Positions 35,907 through 45,088 of a DNA stretch of 64,000 nucleotides are shown piece by piece (within the stretch, counting starts at the first letter, position 1; every line of letters starts with the position of its first letter). A program made the translations under genes and the position numbers. The notes beneath the pieces are model-generated. The model ran no database searches. It was given only the letters and a program-made list of their open reading frames with translations, and was not told the DNA's origin. The stretch spans positions 3,162,001-3,226,000 of the forward strand of contig NZ_CP082945.1 in assembly GCF_019933235.1 (NCBI RefSeq). Direction: 5' to 3'. This stretch comes from Streptomyces angustmyceticus (GTDB lineage Bacteria; Actinomycetota; Actinomycetes; Streptomycetales; Streptomycetaceae).

Positions 35907-37721
35907 CTAATCGGAGTCGCGATGGGGCGTGTTGTGGGTGATCGTGTTGTGGTCGCCGACGCCGACGGCGCCCTGTGCGGACTCGATGTAGACGCCGCCC
36001 TCGGCGACATGCACCACCCGCTGCTCGAACTCGGCGGTCTGATAGCCCGCCTCGCGCAGCGCCGTGGTCACCCCGGCCACCACCCGCTGCTGAACGGTCC
36101 CCAGATAGCGGGCGACGTCCATGTCCTGGAAGAGCGACGACTCACCGAACGAACCCAGCTCGCGTACGGAGGCACCGGGGCCTTCGGGGAGCGCCACACC
36201 ATGTCCCGCGGTGCCCAGCTGCCAGCTCGGCAGCAAGCCGCGCAGCAGCGTGAGGGGGGCATTTCCGGCGGAGCGCGGGGTGTGGGACAGCGCCCACACC
36301 GCCTTGCCGAAGCGGTCGTGGTGCCGGTACTGGTGGGCGAGCCGGTCGGCGTCCTGGAAGAGCTGCCGCAGCGGCAACAGCACATGCGGTGCCACCTCCA
36401 GCATCAGCATCCCGCCCTGCGTGTGCACCCGTACGAAGAGCGTGGTGACGATGCCCTCGTCCCAGCCGCCGATCCGGATGCGCAGGAAGTGCCGGCGAGT
36501 CTCCCCGCCCTCCTCCACCGCCGCCGCGCGGTGCCCCTCGAACTCCGCCGGTGCGTACGGCGCCGCAGCGCGGGTCGGCAGCCCCTCGGCCGGCAGGAAG
36601 ACGCACTCGTCGATCTCCAGCGCGCGCAGTCGGTCGCGCACCGCTGCCGCCCCCGGCGAACCGTGCGGTGACGGCACCCGCAGCGCCGCCACCAGCGGGA
36701 TGATCCGGGCCAGGATGGCGCCGTTGTCCAACGGTTCGGGATCGCGGTCCGCCCGGGGGTTCAGCTCCACCGCCAGCGACCAGGTCTTGTACGGGTATCC
36801 GGCGCCGCAGAACGGGTGGGCGGCCCGGTACATCACCAGCGGCCCGTGCTGCTCGACCCGCACCCGCTCCCGCAGCCGCCGGGAGCGGTGGCTCCGGGCC
36901 CGTTCGGCAGGGTCGGACATGACGTCGGGGAAGCGTTCTCTGGACAGTTCGTGCGCCAGCGCACGGGCGAACTGGCCGCGTTGCAGCGCGACGATGACAG
37001 CCAGCGCCAGCGGCAGCAGCAGCGCGATCCACACCGGCAGCAGGGTGGTGACGCCAATGCCGCCCCCGAGTGCGGAGGCGACCATTCCCTGGCTGAGGGC
37101 GCCCTCCGACGGCGAGCTGCCGTACGAGCCGGAGCCGTCCGGGGCGCCGCTCGTCAGGGGGTTGAGGGCATCCGGGAGGGGCAGGAACATCCAGTCCACG
37201 TTCACGTTGGCCCCGCCGCACGCCACCACCAGCAGCGACAAGCAGTAGAGCGTCAGCGACAGCCGTCCGTACCAGCACAGCACGAAGGCGCACAGCACGG
37301 CGAGCCAGCGCGGAATCGGTGCCCGGCGGACGGCGCGGCCGAGTGCCATCAGGACGATGGGGAACAGGTAGAGCACCACGAGGCCCGCGGACAACGGGAT
37401 GGCCGCGATCCATAACAGCAGGATCGCTGCCGCCCAGCTCAGTTCCAGCCGCCGGGCGCGCAACGCATGGGCCAGGACCCGGGCGGCGTCGATGCCCAGG
37501 GAGGGCGCGGCGAACCGCTCCTCGTGGATGTACAGCTCGTCGATGACGGTGTCGCGGAAGGTGTCGTCCAGGTAGGCGCCGGCGCACAGCAGCCGGGTGG
37601 CCTCGCTGGCACCCGGCGGGGTCGGCGGCAGCGGCGGGGGCCCGGCGCCCTCCGGTGTCCGGTCCGACCGCCGGGGGCCGTCGGGCTCTCCTTGCTGCTG
37701 AGGCACATCCGTACGAGCCAT
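35907..37721 (-). CDS. Large multi-pass membrane protein ending in a GDHNTITH module
   Basis: 604 residues. After a polar Pro-rich N-terminus and a short domain (YLDDTFRDTVIDELYIHEERFAAPSLGID), at least two hydrophobic helix groups are seen at about 90-175 (AAILLLWIAAIPLSAGLVVLYLF; LAVLCAFVLCWYGRLSLTLYCLSLLVVACGG) and about 240-260. A soluble region follows (HGPLVMYRAAHPFCGAGYPYKTWSLAVEL, HFLRIRIGGWDEGIVTTLFVRVHTQGGML). It ends VYIESAQGAVGVGDHNTITH. The ATG at 37721 has a GGGGGAGGG site. No family is recognised. First gene of a three-gene operon; the next start is 16 nt on. Confidence 0.8.
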   Translation of the reverse strand: MARTDVPQQQGEPDGPRRSDRTPEGAGPPPLPPTPPGASEATRLLCAGAYLDDTFRDTVIDELYIHEERFAAPSLGIDAARVLAHALRARRLELSWAAAILLLWIAAIPLSAGLVVLYLFPIVLMALGRAVRRAPIPRWLAVLCAFVLCWYGRLSLTLYCLSLLVVACGGANVNVDWMFLPLPDALNPLTSGAPDGSGSYGSSPSEGALSQGMVASALGGGIGVTTLLPVWIALLLPLALAVIVALQRGQFARALAHELSRERFPDVMSDPAERARSHRSRRLRERVRVEQHGPLVMYRAAHPFCGAGYPYKTWSLAVELNPRADRDPEPLDNGAILARIIPLVAALRVPSPHGSPGAAAVRDRLRALEIDECVFLPAEGLPTRAAAPYAPAEFEGHRAAAVEEGGETRRHFLRIRIGGWDEGIVTTLFVRVHTQGGMLMLEVAPHVLLPLRQLFQDADRLAHQYRHHDRFGKAVWALSHTPRSAGNAPLTLLRGLLPSWQLGTAGHGVALPEGPGASVRELGSFGESSLFQDMDVARYLGTVQQRVVAGVTTALREAGYQTAEFEQRVVHVAEGGVYIESAQGAVGVGDHNTITHNTPHRDSD

Positions 37722-37905
37722 CACCCTCCCCCGGAACACCAACTGACCGCCCCCGTGCCGGAGTTGGCGAGCGAGCTGCCGGTGGCCGGGCACAGGACGG
37801 CGCGAAGCCGCAGCATAAGCGAGCGGAGCGCTCCGTGTCAGCGCGATAACGCAAAGTTGCTCCGCGGCCTGCGGACCATCCGGCTGCGCGCCTTCCCTGC
37901 GGGGG

Positions 37906-38241
37906 TCAGATGGCCGCGGGGAACTCCCCGTCCTTGAGAGCCGCGACGAAGGACGACCAGCCGCCCGTCGGGAAGACCAGCACGGGGCCGTGGGGGTCCT
38001 TGCTGTCACGGACGGGGACGACGTCGGGGATACCGGGGGCTATTTCGATGCAGTCCCCGCCGTCGTCGTGGCTGTGGCTGCTCTTCGTCCAGGGGAGCGA
38101 CGCTTCGAGGCAGTTGCCCCCGTTGTTGTCGCTGTAGCTGCTCTTCATCCAGGTGAGCGACACCTCGATGCAGTTGCCGCCGTCGCGGTCGCTGTAGCTG
38201 CTCTTGGTCCATATCGCTGTGCTCAGCCAGTGCTTGTCCAT
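37906..38241 (-). CDS. DUF397 protein with triplicated N-terminal motif
   Basis: 111 residues. The DUF397 signature WxKSSxSxxxGG(N/D)C(I/L)E occurs three times in tandem (about residues 11, 31 and 51), followed by one normal C-terminal half (VPVRDSKDPHGPVLVFPTGGWSSFVAALKDGEF). Normal members have one copy and about 60-80 residues. DUF397 proteins partner with the adjacent XRE/DUF5753 regulator. It begins inside the XRE reading frame, which continues in another frame across two thirds of this gene. Confidence 0.88.
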   Translation of the reverse strand: MDKHWLSTAIWTKSSYSDRDGGNCIEVSLTWMKSSYSDNNGGNCLEASLPWTKSSHSHDDGGDCIEIAPGIPDVVPVRDSKDPHGPVLVFPTGGWSSFVAALKDGEFPAAI

Positions 38242-39076
38242 GGTCCCCGTACCCTTCCATGAAGTCGCCGATCAGAGCGGCGGATTCGGAGGCTGACAGA
38301 GCATCCGCCCTGAGCACATCATAGGTCTGGCTATGGCGGGCATAGACGGCCGGATCGTCGTGGAAATGGCCGCGGTCCAGCGACTCCGAGTAGACCCACT
38401 GCTCCCCGTCCGGCAGGACGATCAGAGTCATGGAAGTTTTGGGCCGGATGAGTTCAGGACGGTGGGCCGGGGCGATCTGGATGCGGATGTTGGGGCGCTG
38501 CCCCACGGCCAGCAGATGTGCGCACTGGCCACGCATGACGTCTGCGCTCCCCACCACGTTACGCAGGCAGCTCTCGTCCAGGACCGCGACGTACAGGGGG
38601 CCGCCACGACCGAGGTAGCGCCCCTGTCGGCTGAGTCGCGCCCTGACCCGCTCTTCCGCCTTGTCGCTGCTCTCCAGGTCGGCGAACAGCCCCCATGCGT
38701 ACTCTTCCGACTGCAACAGCCCCGGCATGACTTGCGCTTGATACTCCCGCAGGGCCACCGCCTCGGCATCCATCTCCGCCCGCCGCTCGAACCAGTCCGG
38801 ATGCTGCACCTCCGGGTACCAGTCGATCCGGCCCCATAACCGCAGCAGCACTCCGCCCGTCTGGAGCAGCTCGTCGCACTGCCTGGCGAAGGATTCCTGC
38901 GGTACGCGCGTGCCCGCCTCCACGCGGGCCACCTGTGAACGGTCGCACGGGATCTTGCGCGCCAGCTCCTCCTGCGTGTACCCCGCCGCCTCCCGGAAGT
39001 GCTTCAACACCTCCCCGAACACGGCGGCATTGGTGGCTGCCGGTCCACTCGCGGCGTTGCGTCGTCGTCGGCTCAC
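38006..39076 (-). CDS. XRE/DUF5753 regulator with out-of-frame extension through DUF397
   Basis: 356 residues as read. The HTH (FGEVLKHFREAAGYTQEELARKIPCDRSQVARVEAGTRVP) is followed by the DUF5753 sensor (YQAQVMPGLLQSEEYAWGLFADL, VLDESCLRNVVGSADVMRGQCAHLL, QWVYSESLDRGHFHDDP). The expected family end is near GDFMEGYGDHGQALAEH, at the DUF397 start, but no stop is met there. The frame runs on for another 236 nt, giving a basic Gln/Arg repeat tail (LDEEQLQRQQRGQL and variants) that is simply the triplicated DUF397 DNA read in another frame. A GTG start follows AAGGGGG. Confidence 0.85.
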   Translation of the reverse strand: MSRRRRNAASGPAATNAAVFGEVLKHFREAAGYTQEELARKIPCDRSQVARVEAGTRVPQESFARQCDELLQTGGVLLRLWGRIDWYPEVQHPDWFERRAEMDAEAVALREYQAQVMPGLLQSEEYAWGLFADLESSDKAEERVRARLSRQGRYLGRGGPLYVAVLDESCLRNVVGSADVMRGQCAHLLAVGQRPNIRIQIAPAHRPELIRPKTSMTLIVLPDGEQWVYSESLDRGHFHDDPAVYARHSQTYDVLRADALSASESAALIGDFMEGYGDHGQALAEHSDMDQEQLQRPRRRQLHRGVAHLDEEQLQRQQRGQLPRSVAPLDEEQPQPRRRRGLHRNSPRYPRRRPRP

Positions 39077-39118
39077 CGCATCCCCCTTGGTGCCAGATCG
39101 TGGGTGTCACGCGTCCGA

Positions 39119-39148
39119 CGTTGCGGTCCCGCACTACGGGGCGCAACG
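39119..39148. promoter_or_regulatory. Candidate operator between XRE gene and 39228 gene
   Basis: CGTTGCG (39119-39125) and CGCAACG (39142-39148) are inverted copies with inner CCCG/CGGG pairing, 42 nt upstream of the XRE start in a divergent promoter region. Autoregulation by the XRE protein is plausible. Confidence 0.45.
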
Positions 39149-39227
39149 CTTAACACACCCAACGTAACGGGTCGTCCGGCCGACTGTGCCGCCTTCTCGA
39201 CCAACCAACCTTTGGGAGTCATTGAGC

Positions 39228-39548
39228 ATGAGTTACGACCGGGATGCCGCCCCTATGTGGCCGGGGCTGCGCCTGCTGCCGTGGGAGGGCGAAGGCGGGA
39301 AGCCGTGCTTCTTGTCGGCGGACGGGGCCGGGGGTGTGCTGTCGCGGCTGGCCGACGAGATCGAGGCGGAGCAGCTGTGCGACGGTGCCGACGTCCTCAA
39401 GGGCGCGGTGGCCGTACTGGACGACGGCAAGGCCGGGGAGCATGCGCTGCGGCTGGCGTTGCGGGCGACCACGCAGTCCTTTGGCAACGTGCTGCGGGTC
39501 GCCGACAGCCGGGGCGCGCGTCTGCCGGTGGCGTCGGACGGTGACTGA
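39228..39548 (+). CDS. Hypothetical protein divergent from the XRE/DUF397 pair
   Basis: 106 residues: MSYDRDAAPMWPGLRLLPWEGEGGKPCFLSADG at the start, LSRLADEIEAEQLCDGADVLKGAVAVL and HALRLALRATTQSFGNVLRVADSRGARLPV at the end. The helical character and the location next to an XRE/DUF397 pair recall the small partner genes often found in such clusters. The ATG at 39228 has GGGAG upstream. No enzymatic motif is seen. Confidence 0.65.
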   Translation: MSYDRDAAPMWPGLRLLPWEGEGGKPCFLSADGAGGVLSRLADEIEAEQLCDGADVLKGAVAVLDDGKAGEHALRLALRATTQSFGNVLRVADSRGARLPVASDGD

Positions 39549-39563
39549 CCGGGCCCATACGAC

Positions 39564-39599
39564 CGAGCCCGCACGGCCGTTGCAGGCCGTGCGGGCTCG
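39564..39599. terminator. Bidirectional terminator
   Basis: CGAGCCCGCACGGCC (39564-39578) and GGCCGTGCGGGCTCG (39585-39599) are perfect inverted copies with a 6-nt loop, between convergent genes ending at 39548 and 39645. Confidence 0.85.
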
Positions 39600-39644
39600 T
39601 AGGTGCTGCGGTGCCGCCCCGCGTGGGGCGGCCGCGGCGGTGGG

Positions 39645-41160
<1,516 letters not shown>

Positions 41161-41568
41161 TCAGGGAGCAGTTCGCCGATTCTCCTTGAGCTCAGCCAGC
41201 ACCTTCCTGCTGGCAGCCGTGAAAGGATGGTCAGCTCCGAGGCTGTTGGTCCGCCTTTCCACGACGTCATTCATCAGGCCCACCGCCGCCTCGAAGTGTC
41301 CGAGGCCATCTTGAATTCGGGCGTATAGCTGTTGCGCCGAAAGCGCGATGGGATAATCGGGCCCGAATCGACGTTCATACGTGTCCGCGACCAGCCGAAT
41401 CTCCTCATCGGCCTCGCCAAAGCGCCCGAGTACGTAAAGCGCCCAGGCATGGTTGTGTCGTGCTCCCAGCGTGACTGTGTGCTCCGGCCCCAGGTGCCGC
41501 TCGCATTCCGAGGGCTTTGCTATTAGTCCAAACCGCGGACCACCAAGGCCGTGAGGACCGTGCGCCAA
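41161..41568 (-). pseudogene. Remnant of a tetratricopeptide-repeat protein
   Basis: The frame gives about 110 residues of TPR units (CERHLGPEHTVTLGARHNHAWALYVLGRFGEADEEIRLV, YERRFGPDYPIALSAQQLYARIQDGLGHFEAAVGLM, SLGADHPFTAASRKVLAELKENRR), which is the normal C-terminal end of a long TPR_10/12 protein. Before CERHLGP the sequence turns nonsensical and only a TTG start is available, so the N-terminal part is lost. GC is lower than in the neighbours. It is probably a broken end of a signalling (NB-ARC- or TIR-TPR-like) gene. Confidence 0.6.
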
Positions 41569-41633
41569 CTCAAGGTCAACATCGTTGCACCATCAAACTG
41601 AACAGACAAGCGACCCTCGATAAAATTTTCCCC

Positions 41634-41711
41634 TGGCATATGCCATCGTCCATTTTTCCTGCGTAGCACCAGCGTTTGCTCTGGCCGCATCGAGCTTCAG
41701 GCGTTAAGCTC
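41634..41711. promoter_or_regulatory. Palindromes upstream of the DUF6879-like pair
   Basis: A perfect 12-bp palindrome TGGCATATGCCA lies at 41634-41645 and a second inverted repeat GAGCTT/AAGCTC at 41692-41697 and 41706-41711, in an AT-richer stretch just before the GTG at 41743. They may be promoter operators. Confidence 0.4.
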
Positions 41712-41742
41712 CAAAAGCCCTGGTAACACCCGAAGGAGAGGA

Positions 41743-42018
41743 GTGCCTGTGACCAGGCCTTGGGAAGCTGACCCTACAACGCGGTTCAAGAGGCGGCTGG
41801 GAAAATCCCCACAGGAGTTAGGGCACACCACGGACAATCCCGACTGTCCCGATATCTGGGAGCTGGAAAATGGGGATGTCGCCATCATCGGCAGGGATCT
41901 GACAGGCTCGCTCGGTAAAAATCTTCCGGCAGGAGTATCGGTGGGCGACGACGAACGACTCGTGGTCATCCCGAGGAGCATGATGGTCGCGGCGAAGCCG
42001 GATATCCCAAGTGTTTGA
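41743..42018 (+). CDS. Small partner protein of a DUF6879-like gene
   Basis: 91 residues: PWEADPTTRFKRRLGKSPQELGHTTDNPDCPDIWELENGDVAIIGRDLT and GDDERLVVIPRSMMVAAKPDI. Small proteins of this type sit before DUF6879 genes in streptomycetes, often near XRE/DUF397 regulators. Two GTG starts (41743 and 41749) both lie after AAGGAGAGG; the second has the better spacing. Its end overlaps the next gene by 8 nt. Lower GC than the surroundings. Confidence 0.75.
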   Translation: MPVTRPWEADPTTRFKRRLGKSPQELGHTTDNPDCPDIWELENGDVAIIGRDLTGSLGKNLPAGVSVGDDERLVVIPRSMMVAAKPDIPSV

Positions 42019-42622
42019 GTCGTTCCAGCGAACTACCTCAGAGTATTTGGATCGGCCAAGCTACCACAAGGACTTTCGTCGCCATCATGAGAGCGGCATC
42101 CGCTTCTTGAAAAAGCTTGAGCGTGGGCAGAATTTCAAGGAGCGAGGGTTTCCCAGCTGGGAAGCCTTTGCGGCCGGCGAGTGGAATAGAGCGCTCTCCC
42201 TGATTGAGGAGAAGCGTGAAGTCTACGCCGCTCAGTTCCAGAAGGCTGCTGGGCTCGGAATTCTGGAGCGTCGGCTTCGCGTAGTGGAGTTCCCTGTTAC
42301 ACCGTACGTACAGTGGGAATTGTTCGTACTTCGCCTACGGGTAGAACTGGGCGACAACATCCGAGTGATGGATGCCCGCAATATCTCAGATATCGAAGTC
42401 GATCACCTCGTGCCGGAAGTCGTGATCCTTGGCGACGAGGTCATGTATGAGGTGGTTTACGACGACGATGGGAATGCGGCGGGAGCCAATCGGATCGCGG
42501 ACCGGATGACGATTGAAGAAACTTCCGCCGGCTTCGATGTGCTTTACGGCCAAGGGGAAGATTTCACAGAGTTCTTCAATCGGGAAATTGCGCCACTCGA
42601 TCCTCCGATGGTCGTTCATTGA
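42011..42622 (+). CDS. DUF6879-like protein
   Basis: 203 residues: YHKDFRRHHESGIRFLKKLERGQNFKERGFPSWEAFAAGEWNRALSLI, then ERRLRVVEFPVTPYVQWELFVLRLRVELGDNIRV, VVILGDEVMYEVVYDDDG and FTEFFNREIAPL. The pattern fits the actinobacterial family DUF6879, found downstream of WhiJ/XRE-type regulators; molecular function is unknown. The GTG start at 42011 overlaps the upstream gene, so the two are co-translated. GC is clearly below the chromosomal level, suggesting lateral transfer. Confidence 0.75.
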   Translation: MFESFQRTTSEYLDRPSYHKDFRRHHESGIRFLKKLERGQNFKERGFPSWEAFAAGEWNRALSLIEEKREVYAAQFQKAAGLGILERRLRVVEFPVTPYVQWELFVLRLRVELGDNIRVMDARNISDIEVDHLVPEVVILGDEVMYEVVYDDDGNAAGANRIADRMTIEETSAGFDVLYGQGEDFTEFFNREIAPLDPPMVVH

Positions 42623-42680
42623 GTGCCTCCTCCGAGGCGGAGATCCGCTTACGCAAGGACACTCGCCCCATTGGGGAAGA

Positions 42681-42711
42681 CGGGCGCTCCGCAGAGTCTG
42701 CGGAGCGCCCG
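42681..42711. terminator. Bidirectional terminator
   Basis: CGGGCGCTCCGCAG (42681-42694) pairs perfectly with CTGCGGAGCGCCCG (42698-42711) around an AGT loop, between convergent genes ending at 42622 and 42782. Confidence 0.85.
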
Positions 42712-42781
42712 GCCCGGTTTGGTGGCCGCCTGGTGTCGTCCCGGGCGGACTAGGCGAGCCGGAACGTGCGCGGGAGGTTGC

Positions 42782-43921
42782 TCACCTGCTCGGCGCTTCC
42801 GTGGCGGAGCCGGACCGGCCGGTCTGCCCGGCCTGGCCCGGCTGCCCGGCGGGTGTGGTCGGCGCGGCGGGCGTGGCCGGAACCGGACGGGCGCAGCTCT
42901 TCGTGCCCGCCATGGTCGTCTGGCAGGCCGCGACCTTCGCCGGGTCACCGGACACCGCGACCATCGGGGTGTAGGCGTCGCCGCCGCGTTCGGCGCGCGC
43001 GGTGGCGCTGTGGCCGCCGGCGCTGACGGTGGCCTGATCGCCCCGGGCCGCGCGGCTGATCCGCGCCCAGGCGGTGTGGCAGACGGCGCTGTAGCGGACC
43101 TCGATCACCGAGCGGCCGGCCACACCGCGGGACGGGGTGGTCGCGTGCGTTCCGCCGCAGCCCATCTTCTCCGGGTCCTTGCCCACGCAGCCGTCGCCGG
43201 TGCAGCGCACGCCCGTCGGCAGTGTCGGCTGCGCGCTCGGCGCGGCCGCGGGGGCCGCCGCGGCCGACACCGGCTTCGCGGGACCGGTGGACGGCTTCAG
43301 CAGCAGGACGGCGCCGCCGGCCACCAGCAGGGCGCCGATCGCGCCGGCGGCGAAGACGGCGGTCCGGCCGCGGCGGGCCCGTCGGGCGGCGGGCGGGGCC
43401 GGGGCGGGGGCCGCGGCCGCCTGCCACTCGGGGAAGTCGGTGCTCGACGGGGCGTGAGGGAACCCCTCCTGCGCCGGCGGTCCGTCCGGCGCCGCGGCCT
43501 GGGCGGCCTTCGCGCCCTTGCCGGCCTTCGCCGCTGTCTTCGCGGACTTCTGCGCGGGCCCGGTCTGTGCCGGGGCGGTGTCCAACTCGCCCAGGGCGGC
43601 GCGCGCCTGGGCGACGCTGATCGCCTCCATGGTGACGTCCTGCCGCATCTCGGCCCGGCTCCAGGCCCGTTCGGCCAGTTCCCACAGCGTGGTGAGGTGC
43701 GAGGGCTGGGCGCCGGTCGTCTCGGCGAGCGCGACCACCGCGCGCAGCGGCGGCAGCAGCCGCCCGTTGAGATAGCGCTCCCAGGACGTCTTGCTGTAGC
43801 CAGTTCGGTCCGCGACGGTGGCCACACTCAGCCCGCTGCGGTCCACGAGCCTGCGCAGCTGACCGGTGAACTCCCCCACCTGAGGGTCGAGTTCTTCCGG
43901 CAGCGCCTTCCAGCGAGGCAT
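42782..43921 (-). CDS. Membrane-anchored HTH protein with DUF2690 outer domain (1)
   Basis: 379 residues. The cytoplasmic HTH (LVDRSGLSVATVADRTGYSKTSWERYLNGRLLPPLRAVVALAE) covers about residues 22-75. A long Ala/Pro linker and one TM helix follow at about 195-212 (TAVFAAGAIGALLVAGGAVLLL), then a DUF2690-type domain with paired Cys (VRCTGDGCVGKDPEKMGCGG...VEVRYSAVCHTAWARI pattern) and a low-complexity Thr/Pro/Gly tail. It may sense envelope state and bind DNA from the membrane. Paralogue of the next two genes, but with its own 243-nt upstream region. A TTGTCA/ATAAGC pair with 17-nt spacing (44136-44108, minus) is a possible promoter. Confidence 0.85.
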   Translation of the reverse strand: MPRWKALPEELDPQVGEFTGQLRRLVDRSGLSVATVADRTGYSKTSWERYLNGRLLPPLRAVVALAETTGAQPSHLTTLWELAERAWSRAEMRQDVTMEAISVAQARAALGELDTAPAQTGPAQKSAKTAAKAGKGAKAAQAAAPDGPPAQEGFPHAPSSTDFPEWQAAAAPAPAPPAARRARRGRTAVFAAGAIGALLVAGGAVLLLKPSTGPAKPVSAAAAPAAAPSAQPTLPTGVRCTGDGCVGKDPEKMGCGGTHATTPSRGVAGRSVIEVRYSAVCHTAWARISRAARGDQATVSAGGHSATARAERGGDAYTPMVAVSGDPAKVAACQTTMAGTKSCARPVPATPAAPTTPAGQPGQAGQTGRSGSATEAPSR

Positions 43922-44164
43922 TGCCTCCCCCTACTCCCCCGCATACGTGCGACAGCGCGGCTCCCCCGGCCCGCGCTCCTTGCTCCCCGCACGGTTTGCC
44001 CCCGGTCAGGGCGACAGGGTCCGTGCAGGGGCGCACGGCGGCATCCGGGCAGAGGTCACCCGCCCGTACACGCCGTGGCCCCTGCAGTGTCGCATTTCGA
44101 CCGGACTGCTTATGGGTTCCGTACGTTTTCTGACAAGAACAGCCCACGCACCCCTCTCGGTGGC

Positions 44165-45088
44165 CTACCGTGCGAAGCACTCCCGTGTCCCGCCGCCCGC
44201 CGGATAGAGACACAGCCTGATGCCCTCGGGCCCGCGCGCCGCCGCCATCGGCGTGACGAGGTACGCCTCGGCGTCGAACCGGTCCACCACCCGCACCGAC
44301 CGCGGCCGCGCCCCCGGCACCGACACCTCCAGCCGGTCCCCCACCCGGCCGTTGCGGAGCCGCCCCCAGGCCGCGCCGCACGCCCTGCCGTAACGGAGCT
44401 GAACGTGCTCCCCGCGGGCGGCAGTTCGCTCCACGGGCGTAAGCACCAGGTCCGGGAGTTCGCAGAACATCGACTCCGGGTCCTTGCCGTCGCAGCCCGC
44501 CGCCCGGCAGCCGGTCACCTCGGACGGCGTGGGCGCGGCCTCCTGCGGCCGCCCGCTCCCGGCGGCCTGCTCCCCCGCCCAGAAGGCCAGCGCGACCACG
44601 ACCGTCACCAGACCCGCACCGGCACCGGCGGCCACCGCCACCACCCGCCGCGACGGCCGCGACGGCCGCGGCGGGGACGGCGACGGCCGCGTCGGGACCG
44701 GCGACGGCTGCGGCGGGGCCTGCGGCGACCGTGGCGGTGGCGGCGGTTGCGGCGGGGGCGGCGGCCGGTGCTCCCGCCGGGCCGGGGCCTGCCCGCCGGT
44801 GTCCGGCCGGGCGCGTCCGCTCCAGGCCGCGTCCGCCAGTTCCCACAGCGCCAGCAGCCCCCCGGACGGCTCCCCCGCCAGCAGGCACAGCGCCTCGACC
44901 GCGTCGCGCGGCGGCAGCTTCTTCGCGTTGAGGTAACGCTCCCAGGACGACTTGCTGTACGGCGTCCGCTCGGCGAGCCCGGCCAGGGTCAGCCCCGTAC
45001 GCCGCCGCAACTCCCGCATCCGCTCGGCCAGTCGGGCGCCCTCGACACCGTCCCGCGGCTCCCTCGGCCCGCCGCCCGGCGCGTTCAC
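44165..45088 (-). CDS. Membrane-anchored HTH protein with DUF2690 outer domain (2)
   Basis: 307 residues. HTH LRRRTGLTLAGLAERTPYSKSSWERYLNAKKLPPRDAVEAL, Pro-rich linker (PPPPPQPPPPPRSPQAPPQ), a TM helix at about 148-168 (VVAVAAGAGAGLVTVVVALAFWAG), then a DUF2690-type domain (GCRAAGCDGKDPESMFC, VQLRYGRACGAAWGRLRNGRVGD) with four or more Cys. The start at 45088 overlaps the stop of the upstream paralogue (ATGA), so the two are co-translated. Proposed envelope-sensing transcription factor; target genes unknown. Confidence 0.85.
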   Translation of the reverse strand: MNAPGGGPREPRDGVEGARLAERMRELRRRTGLTLAGLAERTPYSKSSWERYLNAKKLPPRDAVEALCLLAGEPSGGLLALWELADAAWSGRARPDTGGQAPARREHRPPPPPQPPPPPRSPQAPPQPSPVPTRPSPSPPRPSRPSRRVVAVAAGAGAGLVTVVVALAFWAGEQAAGSGRPQEAAPTPSEVTGCRAAGCDGKDPESMFCELPDLVLTPVERTAARGEHVQLRYGRACGAAWGRLRNGRVGDRLEVSVPGARPRSVRVVDRFDAEAYLVTPMAAARGPEGIRLCLYPAGGGTRECFAR

